64,000 bases of DNA from RGIG5612 sp050944475 (GTDB taxonomy: Bacteria > Bacillota > Clostridia > Lachnospirales > Lachnospiraceae): assembly GCA_050944475.1 (NCBI GenBank), contig JBMNRD010000002.1:240297-304296 (forward strand), in the 5' to 3' direction. The notes beneath the pieces were generated by a model. It had not been told where the DNA came from. It searched no databases and saw only the letters and a list, made by a program, of their open reading frames with translations. Of the stretch, positions 35,764-44,118 are shown in pieces; position 1 is the first letter of the stretch; each line of letters starts with the position of its first letter. A program made the position numbers and the translations under genes.

Positions 35764-35949
35764 CGTTTAAACGCTTAAGTTTTACTTAGCCGCATTTCTA
35801 CAGGCCTGGCAGCGATATTAAAACATGGTGTTCTAAAAAAATACACCCATCCATGGTGGACTTTATGTTAAAAAGCGACTTAAGTCAAGTAAATTCAAGC
35901 GGCAGAATTAACGTATTTCAGCGACTCGGACAGATAAGCCGAGATTAAT
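35764..35949 (-). promoter_or_regulatory. Promoter and leader of the pilus operon
   Basis: TTGACT (35883-35888), 17-bp spacer, TAAAGT (35860-35865). The leader is about 125 nt. It contains a weak CACC/GGGTG hairpin followed by seven T (around 35838-35858) and a perfect 10-bp palindrome CGTTTAAACG (35764-35773). I could not match it to a known c-di-GMP riboswitch. Confidence 0.6.
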
Positions 35950-36609
35950 TTATGCATTCTGCAGTGCCTTCAGTTTTTTTTCATCGGTAATAGTAATACT
36001 GCCTCTTGACAGTTTAACCATGCCTTCTTCTTGAAAATAACGGAGCATTCGGGTAATGACCTCGCGATGGGTGCCGAGATGGTTGGCAATAATCTCGTGT
36101 GTGAGCTTTAATTCGTTGGTTTCTTCAATAGTTGCTTCTTCCGATAAGAATGCCGCAACCCGTTTGTCAAGACTGTTCCACATGACCTGCTCAATCAGCC
36201 ACATAACATCTGAAAAACGGGTGGCCATTAATTCGTTGGTGTAGTTTGCAACCGGAGCGGATTCTTCCATAATACTTTTATAGATTTCTGTTGGAACAAT
36301 CCACATTTCGGTGTCTTTTTCCGCTTCTATAAATATCTCAAACTGAATAGAGCGGATCATGCAGGATGCGGAGAAAAGACACATATCCATATCGAACAGA
36401 CGATATATAGTGATTTCCCTTCCTTCATCAGAGAAAATATAGGCGCGAAGTTGACCGGATTTCACCAACAATAAACCGGAACAATCCAGATTGCCGTCGT
36501 GAACAACTGTCCCTTTGCCCGCAGTTTTGACAGTCAGAGATCCCAGCATTTTATCCTGTTGAGCGGGAGTCAACTTGCTCCATATTGGAAAATACTCTTG
36601 AAAGCTCAT
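35950..36609 (-). CDS. Crp/Fnr-family transcription regulator
   Basis: 219 residues. A cyclic-nucleotide-binding-type beta-roll (about 20-110) is followed by a long dimer helix and an HTH_Crp domain (about 145-210). The recognition helix THREVITRML has Arg182, Glu183 and Arg187 in the same pattern as E. coli CRP R-E-x3-R, which reads TGTGA. No N-terminal Fnr-type iron-sulfur cysteines; Cys77 and Cys83 (CLFSASC) could be redox-active, and Cys43 is also present. It is divergent from the rubredoxin operon, whose promoter holds a TGTGAT palindrome. The ligand is unknown. Confidence 0.9.
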   Translation of the reverse strand: MSFQEYFPIWSKLTPAQQDKMLGSLTVKTAGKGTVVHDGNLDCSGLLLVKSGQLRAYIFSDEGREITIYRLFDMDMCLFSASCMIRSIQFEIFIEAEKDTEMWIVPTEIYKSIMEESAPVANYTNELMATRFSDVMWLIEQVMWNSLDKRVAAFLSEEATIEETNELKLTHEIIANHLGTHREVITRMLRYFQEEGMVKLSRGSITITDEKKLKALQNA

Positions 36610-36798
36610 GACACATTCTCCTCAGCTCACGATTTTAGCACCGTTTCGGGCATATTTCAATAACTTATTGACTTGTACCGTAAGCGATATTGTAATAAAA
36701 TAAAGATAAGTTAAAAAAGAAATGTCCCGTGCCAAAACCGGCGAAACGCAAAAAACGGGTATCATTAGTAAACATCTGTGGCGGAATTTGCACGCCTA

Positions 36799-36840
36799 TG
36801 TGATTATATCACGGAAAATCCCTCTGTGATGTCATAGAAT
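36799..36840 (+). promoter_or_regulatory. Crp/Fnr-type operator and promoter of the rubredoxin/rubrerythrin operon
   Basis: Palindrome TGTGATTATATCACG (36799-36813, centre 36806). TAGAAT (36835-36840) begins 29 bp after the centre, the same spacing as in the two sulfur-redox promoters. Confidence 0.8.
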
Positions 36841-36865
36841 AAATAAAAAGGAGGCGAGAGTTTTT

Positions 36866-37528
36866 ATGAAACAAATGATATGCTCCATCTGTACATATAT
36901 ATATGACGAAGCAACAGGAATTCCGGATTCAGACATTGCCCCCGGTACAAAATGGGAAGATGTTCCGTCAGATTGGAAATGCCCCTGGTGCGGAGCCGGC
37001 AAAGAAGCATTTCATGAAAAACATGAAGAGGCCGCCGCGGATGTCAAAAAGTCTGTAAAAAAGCCCCACGTAGAAAAAGAACTGTCCGCTATGGAAATGA
37101 GTATCATCTGTTCCAACTTGGCCAGAGGATGCGAAAAGCAGTATCTTCCGAAACAGGAACAAGTTTTTTGTCAGCTTGCCGATTTTTTCAAGTCTAATGC
37201 AGAGCCTGTTGCAGACGGAACTGTGCGGAAGCTTTCGGAACTGATTGAAAAAGACCTCTCTGTCGGATATCCGTATGCCAATGCAGTGGCTTCCGAACAA
37301 TCGGACCGTGGTGCAATGCGCTCTCTGGTGTGGAGTGAAAAAGTTACAAGAATGCTCAAATCTTTGCTCATACGATATGAGACTGAGGGCGAGAAAATTT
37401 TGGAGAGTGCCGACATCTATGTTTGCAGCATTTGCGGTTTTGTCTATATAGGAGATGCTGCTCCTGATATATGCCCTGTCTGCAAAGTTTCCGATTGGAA
37501 ATTTGACAAAATGGAAGGGAGGGCATAA
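36866..37528 (+). CDS. Rubredoxin-helical-rubredoxin protein
   Basis: 220 residues. The N-terminal rubredoxin has CSIC (6-9) and CPWC (about 40-43), binding one iron. A middle helical part of about 110 residues lacks clear ferritin-type E-x2-H ligands. The C-terminal short rubredoxin domain resembles rubrerythrin tails (CSIC and CPVC). It is probably an electron carrier to the rubrerythrin encoded next. ATG 36866 has AAGGAGG upstream. The order of domains is uncommon. Confidence 0.8.
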   Translation: MKQMICSICTYIYDEATGIPDSDIAPGTKWEDVPSDWKCPWCGAGKEAFHEKHEEAAADVKKSVKKPHVEKELSAMEMSIICSNLARGCEKQYLPKQEQVFCQLADFFKSNAEPVADGTVRKLSELIEKDLSVGYPYANAVASEQSDRGAMRSLVWSEKVTRMLKSLLIRYETEGEKILESADIYVCSICGFVYIGDAAPDICPVCKVSDWKFDKMEGRA

Positions 37529-37530
37529 AC

Positions 37531-38682
37531 ATGACTGAAAAATACGCTGTAAGAAATATTCGGCTTTGTACAAAAGATTGCCTTTGTTTGTATGTATGCC
37601 CCACCGGTGCATCGGACACGGAGAACAGTATTATAGACGTTAACAGGTGTATCGGCTGCGGTGCCTGTGCGGAGGCTTGCCCTTCCGGCGCTATCTCTAT
37701 GATGCCGAAGACGCTTCCGCCTCAACAGCCGAAAGAAAAGGCCGTGGTTGAAGCGTTGCGCGGACTAGTTCAGAGCAAGGCTGCAGCGGAAACTGTTTCC
37801 TCTCAACTGCCGGGTGCATTGGGCATGGCGATTGAAAAATCCTCCCGCCTGATGGCAGAGGATTTATGTCGTGAAGCGGGCTTTATGCTTCCTCAGAGTG
37901 CAAACACGAGAGCTTTTCTGGAAACAATTAAAAACTATCCCGGCATTCCGCTTGATGCCGTCGAAACATTATTAAACACAATTGAATTCAATGAAGAAGT
38001 GGAGGAAATAAGAATGGAACAATTAAAATGTACTGTATGCGGCTATATTCACGAAGGTCCTATGGCTCCGGATTTTATATGCCCCGTCTGCAAACAGGGG
38101 GCTGATAAATTTGTGAAGGTCGAGGAGGAGCCTGCCGTGTCCGCGAAGAATCCTTTCGCCGGTTCCAAGACCGAGAAGAATTTGTGGGAGGCTTTTTCCG
38201 GAGAGTCTCAGGCTCGTAACAAGTACACTTACTTTGCTTCAGTTGCTAAGAAGGCCGGTTTTGAGCAAATCGCCGCCATCTTTCTTAAGACCGCAGATAA
38301 TGAAAAAGAACACGCCGAACTGTGGTTTAAGGCTTTGGGAGAGTTGGGCGATACTGCCGAAAACCTGCTAAGCGCTGCTGAAGGCGAAAACTACGAGTGG
38401 ACTGATATGTATGATCGCATGGCTCGTGAAGCAGACGAGGAGGGCTTCCACGAACTGGCTGAACAGTTCCGTGGTGTGGCTGGCGTTGAAAAGGCTCATG
38501 AGGAACGTTATCGCAAATTGCTGAAAAATGTTGAAACAAAAGCTGTCTTTGAAAAGAGCGGCGTCACTTTGTGGGAATGCCGTAACTGCGGCCATTTGTT
38601 GATGGACACTAAGGCTCCGGATGAGTGCCCTGTGTGCGAGCATCCTCAGTCATACTTCGAAGTTCGTGCGGAAAACTATTAA
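37531..38682 (+). CDS. Ferredoxin-rubredoxin-rubrerythrin fusion (peroxide reductase)
   Basis: 383 residues. First, a 2[4Fe-4S]-type ferredoxin: Cys13, 17, 19, 23 and Cys40, 43, 46, 50. A helical linker to about 160 follows, then a rubredoxin domain (CTVC, CPVC). The rubrerythrin diiron domain has GESQARNKYTYFA, EKEHAELW and EKAHEERY. A final rubredoxin domain (CRNC, CPVC) ends the chain. Rubrerythrins reduce H2O2 to water. An internal ATG at 38014 has an excellent GGAGG 8 nt upstream, so a shorter rubrerythrin without the ferredoxin part may also be made. It is coupled to the previous gene (2 nt gap). Confidence 0.88.
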   Translation: MTEKYAVRNIRLCTKDCLCLYVCPTGASDTENSIIDVNRCIGCGACAEACPSGAISMMPKTLPPQQPKEKAVVEALRGLVQSKAAAETVSSQLPGALGMAIEKSSRLMAEDLCREAGFMLPQSANTRAFLETIKNYPGIPLDAVETLLNTIEFNEEVEEIRMEQLKCTVCGYIHEGPMAPDFICPVCKQGADKFVKVEEEPAVSAKNPFAGSKTEKNLWEAFSGESQARNKYTYFASVAKKAGFEQIAAIFLKTADNEKEHAELWFKALGELGDTAENLLSAAEGENYEWTDMYDRMAREADEEGFHELAEQFRGVAGVEKAHEERYRKLLKNVETKAVFEKSGVTLWECRNCGHLLMDTKAPDECPVCEHPQSYFEVRAENY

Positions 38683-38694
38683 GGAGGAAATAAA

Positions 38695-39072
38695 ATGAAG
38701 ACTAAGTTTTATATCTGCCGTATCTGCGGCAACCTGATTAGAATGATTAATGATACCGGTGTTCCTGTTGTCTGCTGCGGTCAAAAAATGGAAGCTCTGG
38801 CTCCCAACACGGTCGACGCCAGCGGCGAAAAACACCTGCCGGTTGCGACCGTTGAAAACGGCACTGTCAATGTTAACGTCAGCAGTGTGGATCATCCTAT
38901 GATTCCCGAACATTTTATCGAGTGGATTTATGTTCAGACGGAAAACGGCGGACAACTCCGGGAATTAAAACCGGGCGATGCACCCCGTGCTTCATTCTGC
39001 CTGGGTGATGAAAAGGCAGTCGCTGTTTACGCATACTGCAATCTCCACGATTTGTGGATGACAGAATTATAA
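38695..39072 (+). CDS. dfx: Desulfoferrodoxin (superoxide reductase)
   Basis: 125 residues. An N-terminal desulforedoxin domain (CRIC and CC near 8-11 and 28-29) is followed by the superoxide reductase centre, with His ligands in KHLPVA, DHPM and EHFIEW and the Cys/His pair CNLHDLW near the end. It reduces superoxide to peroxide, which the rubrerythrin upstream can remove. ATG 38695 has AAGGAGG upstream. Confidence 0.96.
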   Translation: MKTKFYICRICGNLIRMINDTGVPVVCCGQKMEALAPNTVDASGEKHLPVATVENGTVNVNVSSVDHPMIPEHFIEWIYVQTENGGQLRELKPGDAPRASFCLGDEKAVAVYAYCNLHDLWMTEL

Positions 39073-39085
39073 ATCTGTAACCTTG

Positions 39086-39120
39086 TCGCCTGTCGGACAG
39101 TTCCGGCAGGCGATTTTTTT
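39086..39120 (+). terminator. Terminator of the rubredoxin/rubrerythrin/SOR operon
   Basis: TCGCCTG/CAGGCGA hairpin followed by seven T. Confidence 0.9.
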
Positions 39121-39189
39121 AAGCAACCGATAATTTTTGAACAATCGATAAAATACAAAAAGGCCACACAGACGTTATGATAATTTATT

Positions 39190-40461
39190 TTATGAAATAA
39201 AGCTTATAAATACCTGATTACTGAGGTCAATCCCCTTATCCGTCAAACACACCCTTGTATGCGTATATTCCCTTCCTGTCAGCTCATCTTCCAGAATTAT
39301 GTCCTGCTCGGCTAACAGCCCCTTTTCAATTAAATCGGAGGAAACTTCACCGAAAATAAAATCATAATCCACGCCAAAAGTGTCAATGAATTCTTCCTTC
39401 GATATACCCTCACTGAGCCTGAGTCCTAAAAACATATACTCGGCCATCTGCTCCCTGTGTGAAAGCGTCTCCTCTTCCCTCCTCAAACCGGTTAGCGGGA
39501 AGTCATCCCCACTGCTTATAATATCGATATATTTCCCGATATCATCCTCATTTTTCCACCTGACATTATTCACCATGGAAGAAGCCCCCAGTCCGAGACC
39601 CAGATAATTTTCCCGGGTCCAGTAGCCCTTGTTGTGGCGGCATTCATATCCGGGAACAGAATAATTGGATATCTCATAGCGTCGGTAGCCGAAGCTGCCG
39701 AGTATGTCCTTTGTTACGTAATATATTTCCCTTTCCTCGTCCTCACCGGGAATCGAAAGCGGCAATCCGTTTTTTATCCTGTTAAAAAACGGCGTGCCCT
39801 CCTCGACAATCAGAGAATATGCGCTGATATGCTCCGGCCTCAGGGCTGCAATGGAAGTCAGTCCCCTCTTCCAGCTGCCGAGAGTCTGCAAAGGAATTCC
39901 CTGCATCATATCTACATTGATATTATCAAATCCGACCGTTCTGGCGGTCTCAAATGTGTCAAGAAAATCCTCTGCAGTATGTATTCTTCCCAGCTCCTTC
40001 AGCTCATCGTCAAAAGGGGACTGAAGACCTATGCTGAGCCTGTTTATTCCCAGGCTCTTGTATGCCTTGAGCTTTGCCCTGTCAGCCGTACCCGGATTGC
40101 ATTCGACGGTAAACTCAACGGGAGGCAGAGCTTCGGACCCCGGAGGCCTTGTCCCGTTTTTTTTGAGTGTCTTGAAAATATCTTTTTTTCTTTTCACTCC
40201 TTTCAGGCCGAATACCTCACGCAGGGCAACGATAATTTTTTCCATTTGGCTCGCTGAAAGGAGGGACGGGGTTCCTCCGCCAATAAAAACGGATGCAATG
40301 TTAAAGCCTGCGTACGCTTTTCCGCAGGCTTTTATTTCATTTATCAGGGCCGACACATATGCTTCCCTTGTGTCCTCCGCGGCAGGAAATGATAGAAAAT
40401 CGCAATAATTGCACTTGCAAAGACAGAAAGGTATATGGATATATAATCTCAAATTGTTCAT
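39190..40461 (-). CDS. hemW: HemW-like radical SAM heme chaperone
   Basis: 423 residues. Radical-SAM cysteines C13-x3-C17-x2-C20, GGGTPS at 61-66, then ECNPGT, GINRLSIGLQS and DMMQGIPLQT. The C-terminal HemW domain ends in SNQVF. The protein is related to coproporphyrinogen dehydrogenase but is thought to insert heme. A basic/polar insertion (about 87-114) separates the usual blocks. ATG 40461 lies 4 nt after the lepA stop, without a strong ribosome binding site. Confidence 0.92.
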   Translation of the reverse strand: MNNLRLYIHIPFCLCKCNYCDFLSFPAAEDTREAYVSALINEIKACGKAYAGFNIASVFIGGGTPSLLSASQMEKIIVALREVFGLKGVKRKKDIFKTLKKNGTRPPGSEALPPVEFTVECNPGTADRAKLKAYKSLGINRLSIGLQSPFDDELKELGRIHTAEDFLDTFETARTVGFDNINVDMMQGIPLQTLGSWKRGLTSIAALRPEHISAYSLIVEEGTPFFNRIKNGLPLSIPGEDEEREIYYVTKDILGSFGYRRYEISNYSVPGYECRHNKGYWTRENYLGLGLGASSMVNNVRWKNEDDIGKYIDIISSGDDFPLTGLRREEETLSHREQMAEYMFLGLRLSEGISKEEFIDTFGVDYDFIFGEVSSDLIEKGLLAEQDIILEDELTGREYTHTRVCLTDKGIDLSNQVFISFIS

Positions 40462-40464
40462 TTT

Positions 40465-42270
40465 TTATTTATCATCAAGTTTGAGTACGCTCATGAAAGC
40501 CTGCTGGGGGATCTCAACGCTTCCTACCTGGCGCATGCGCTTCTTGCCTTCCTTCTGCTTTTCCAGAAGCTTTTTCTTACGTGTTATGTCTCCGCCGTAA
40601 CACTTGGCAAGAACATCCTTTCTAAGGGCCTTAACGGTTTCCCGGGCAATGATTTTAGAGCCGATGGCCGCCTGGATGGGAATCTCGAACTGATGTCTGG
40701 GTATCTCGTCTTTCAGCTTCTCGCACATTCTCCTGCCCCTTTCGTAAGCCGTATCCTTGTGTACAATAAAGGACAGAGCGTCTACCTCTTCCTTGTTTAC
40801 CAGAATGTCCAGCTTCACAAGCTCCGACCTTTCATAACCCTTGATTTCATAATCAAGAGAGGCATATCCGCGGGAGCGGGACTTGAGCGCATCAAAGAAA
40901 TCATAAATAATTTCGTTAAGGGGAAGATTGTACCTGAGTATCGCCCGCCCTGTTTCAATGTATTCTATTTCCTTATATACGCCTCGCCTTTCCTGGCACA
41001 ACTCCATTATCGGGCCGATGTATTCGGATGTAACCATTATCTCCGCGGAAACTATGGGCTCTTCCATATACTCAATCTCGCTGCGATCCGGAAGATTAGT
41101 GGGGTTGGTAAGCTCAATTACCTCGCCGCCGGTTTTATGAACTTTATAAATAACCGACGGAGCCGTGGTAACAAGATCGATGTCATATTCCCGCTCCAGC
41201 CTTTCTTGAATAATTTCAAGATGAAGGAGCCCGAGAAAACCGCATCTGAAGCCGAATCCGAGCGCCACCGAGGTCTCCGGCTCATACACAAGGGACGCAT
41301 CATTAAGCTGCAGCTTTTCGAGGGCATTTTTCAGATCTTCATAATGGGCTCCGTCCGCCGGATACATTCCGCAGTAAACCATTGAATTTACCTTCTTGTA
41401 ACCCGGCAGCGCCTCCGCGCAGGGATTACCGTTGTCGGTTACCGTATCGCCCACCATTGTATCCCTGAGGTTCTTGATTGATGCGGTGAGATAGCCGACC
41501 ATACCCGAATGGAGCTCTTGGCATGGAATAAATGTGCCTGCGCCGAAGTATCCGACCTCAACAACGTTATACACAGCCTTGGTCGCCATCATGCGCACCT
41601 GAGTACCGGCCTTGACGGTCCCGTCCATTACGCGTATAAAAACAATTACGCCCTTGTAGGAATCGTATATGGAATCGAAAATCAGCGCCTTTAAGGGAGC
41701 CTCCGGACTGCCTTTCGGAGCCGGAATCTTCTCTACAATGGCTTCCAGCATCTGTTCAATGTTTATGTCATTTTTTGCGGAAATAAGCGGCGCATCATGA
41801 GCCTCCAGGCCGATGACATCCTCAATCTCCTCAATTACTCTCTCCGGATCGGCACTTGGCAGATCAATCTTGTTGATTACCGGAATAATCTCAAGGTCGT
41901 GATCAATTGCCATATAAACATTTGCAAGGGTCTGAGCCTCAATTCCCTGAGCGGCATCCACTACCAGCACAGCACCTTCGCAGGCTGCCAGGCTTCTGGA
42001 AACCTCATAGTTGAAATCCACATGGCCCGGAGTGTCGATGAGATTAAAAATATACTCGTTACCGTCTTTTGCCGTATAAACTATCCGCACGGTCTGGGCC
42101 TTGATAGTAATGCCCCTTTCTCTTTCCAGGTCCATATTATCCAGCACCTGAGTCTGCATCTCCCTGCTGGTCAGAAGCCCGGTCTTTTCTATAATTCTGT
42201 CGGCAAGTGTAGATTTGCCGTGGTCAATATGGGCAATTATGCAAAAATTTCTTATTCTGTCCTGATTCAT
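40465..42270 (-). CDS. lepA: Elongation factor 4 (back-translocating GTPase)
   Basis: 601 residues from ATG 42270. G1 AHIDHGKSTLADR at about 12-24, DTPGHVDF and NKIDLP follow, then domains II, III, V and the LepA-specific C-terminal domain ending in KKKLLEKQKEGKKRMRQVG. The length equals the family norm of about 600. It binds ribosomes. Same strand and close spacing to argS and hemW. Confidence 0.97.
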   Translation of the reverse strand: MNQDRIRNFCIIAHIDHGKSTLADRIIEKTGLLTSREMQTQVLDNMDLERERGITIKAQTVRIVYTAKDGNEYIFNLIDTPGHVDFNYEVSRSLAACEGAVLVVDAAQGIEAQTLANVYMAIDHDLEIIPVINKIDLPSADPERVIEEIEDVIGLEAHDAPLISAKNDINIEQMLEAIVEKIPAPKGSPEAPLKALIFDSIYDSYKGVIVFIRVMDGTVKAGTQVRMMATKAVYNVVEVGYFGAGTFIPCQELHSGMVGYLTASIKNLRDTMVGDTVTDNGNPCAEALPGYKKVNSMVYCGMYPADGAHYEDLKNALEKLQLNDASLVYEPETSVALGFGFRCGFLGLLHLEIIQERLEREYDIDLVTTAPSVIYKVHKTGGEVIELTNPTNLPDRSEIEYMEEPIVSAEIMVTSEYIGPIMELCQERRGVYKEIEYIETGRAILRYNLPLNEIIYDFFDALKSRSRGYASLDYEIKGYERSELVKLDILVNKEEVDALSFIVHKDTAYERGRRMCEKLKDEIPRHQFEIPIQAAIGSKIIARETVKALRKDVLAKCYGGDITRKKKLLEKQKEGKKRMRQVGSVEIPQQAFMSVLKLDDK

Positions 42271-42304
42271 TCTTTTCATTCCACGCCGGATGCCCGGCAT
42301 ATTA

Positions 42305-44059
42305 TTACATTCTTTCGGGTGCGGAAAATCCGAGCAGGTCTATGCATGTCTCAAGCACTTCCTTTGTCAGTGCAAGAAGACTGACATAACTGTCCTTTTT
42401 GTCCTCGTCCTCACAACTGAGTATCTTTACCTCGTGGTAAAACGTGTTAAGGGCATTTGCCAGCTCATGAATGTACGCACAAATCTTATGAGGTGCCAGC
42501 TCCACGTAGGCCTCCTCCAGCATCTGAGTAAATCCGCTCAGCTTAAGCATCAGCTGCTTTTCCGTGCACTCTTTGCTGAAGAAGATGTCCCTGACGGGCT
42601 CCTTGCCGTATTTTGCAAGTATAGACTTAATCCTGACGATTGTGTATAGAATGTAGGGGCCTGTATTACCCTCGAACTCGATAAACCTCTTTACATCGAA
42701 AATATAGTCCTTTGTTGCCTGATTGGACAAATCTCCGTATTTCAAAGCCGCAAGTGCTATTATCTGGGCATTATTCTCGCTCTCCTCGCCGGCCGCCTCT
42801 CCGTTTTCCTGCATCTTTTCGTAAACAGCCTGCCTGATTTCGTCAATCAGTGTTTCAAGGCGCATTACGCCTCCCTGACGGGTCTTGAAAGGCTGTCCGT
42901 CTGTTCCGTTCATTGTGCCGAAACCCAAAAAGAACATATCCGTGTCATCGCCGACTATGCCGGTTTTTTTTGCGGCTCGGAACACCTGCTCGAAATGCAT
43001 TCCCTGACGCTTGTCAACCACATAAATCATATAGTCCGGATTAAACAGCTCTACTCTTTCGAGGATTGTTGCCAGGTCGGTGGTTGAATATAGTGTGGCA
43101 CCGTCTGATTTTACGATAATACAGGGCGGGATTTCTTTTTTGTCATCCTCCCGGGCAACATCGATCACCTTCGCACCCTCGCTTTCCCGCAGGAAACCGT
43201 CTTTTTCCATCCTTTCAATCATACCGGGAATATATTTCTGGACGTCACTTTCTCCCTTCCACAGTTCAAAATGGACATTCAGCTTTTCATAGTTCTTCTT
43301 CAGGTCATTGACGGACACATCCAGCACATGCTTCCAGATGGCAAGATAACCCCTTCGTCCCTGCTGCAGCTGAGCGGTTGCCTCCTTTGCCTTGTTATAG
43401 AAGGCCTCATCGGTTTTGCACCTGCCGCTTGCTGTGGGATAAATTTCCTCAAGCCGGGAAATGGTAAAAGGGGCTTCCCCGGGATAATCTCCGTCAAAAT
43501 TCTCATCAAAGTATGGCAAATCGGGCTGTCTTAAGTTTAGCTCGGCAATTATCTGCCCCATCTGAAGACCCCAGTCGCCAAGATGTATATCCCCAAGCGC
43601 CTTATGCCCCATATAAAGGCAGATTCTCTTTATGCTCTCACCTATGATAGCAGAGCGCAGATGGCCTATGTGCAAGGGCTTGGCCACATTAGGACCGCCA
43701 TAGTCAACGATTATGCTGCGTACCCGCTCCGGGACCTCAAGTCCGAACTTTTCCTCTTTTCTCATGGAGTTGATGTAACCGGCAATGAAATCCCCCGACA
43801 ATGTCAGGTTAATAAAGCCCGGGGCTGCCGCCTCGACCCTTTCAAAAAAAGGATTCCCCTCAAGTTCGGCTGCAACGTCACCGGCAATGGCCATAGGCGC
43901 CTTGTGCAGTACCTTGGCCAGCGCCATTGCATCGTTGCACTGATATTCGCACAAATCAGGCCTGTTGGAAACAGTGGCACGCACATTTCCGCTGGGATAT
44001 CCCGCGCTTTCAAATGCCTCCTGCACCTGCTTTGTAATGATACTTAGTATTTTTTCCAT
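42305..44059 (-). CDS. argS: Arginyl-tRNA synthetase
   Basis: 584 residues. N-terminal additional domain, class I HIGH motif in PLHIGHLRSAIIG (about 130-142), a KMSK-like FKTRQGG, and an anticodon-binding C-terminal domain. ATG 44059 has AAGGAATAATA upstream. No T-box leader is seen. Confidence 0.96.
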   Translation of the reverse strand: MEKILSIITKQVQEAFESAGYPSGNVRATVSNRPDLCEYQCNDAMALAKVLHKAPMAIAGDVAAELEGNPFFERVEAAAPGFINLTLSGDFIAGYINSMRKEEKFGLEVPERVRSIIVDYGGPNVAKPLHIGHLRSAIIGESIKRICLYMGHKALGDIHLGDWGLQMGQIIAELNLRQPDLPYFDENFDGDYPGEAPFTISRLEEIYPTASGRCKTDEAFYNKAKEATAQLQQGRRGYLAIWKHVLDVSVNDLKKNYEKLNVHFELWKGESDVQKYIPGMIERMEKDGFLRESEGAKVIDVAREDDKKEIPPCIIVKSDGATLYSTTDLATILERVELFNPDYMIYVVDKRQGMHFEQVFRAAKKTGIVGDDTDMFFLGFGTMNGTDGQPFKTRQGGVMRLETLIDEIRQAVYEKMQENGEAAGEESENNAQIIALAALKYGDLSNQATKDYIFDVKRFIEFEGNTGPYILYTIVRIKSILAKYGKEPVRDIFFSKECTEKQLMLKLSGFTQMLEEAYVELAPHKICAYIHELANALNTFYHEVKILSCEDEDKKDSYVSLLALTKEVLETCIDLLGFSAPERM

Positions 44060-44118
44060 TATTATTCCTTAATACGTTTTATTGCCGTAAGTGTCGTGTT
44101 CTCATCCGAATAAGCACG

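Noticed and set aside
35727..35949. c-di-GMP riboswitch before the pilus operon
   Set aside because: No class I or II aptamer core could be found in the leader.
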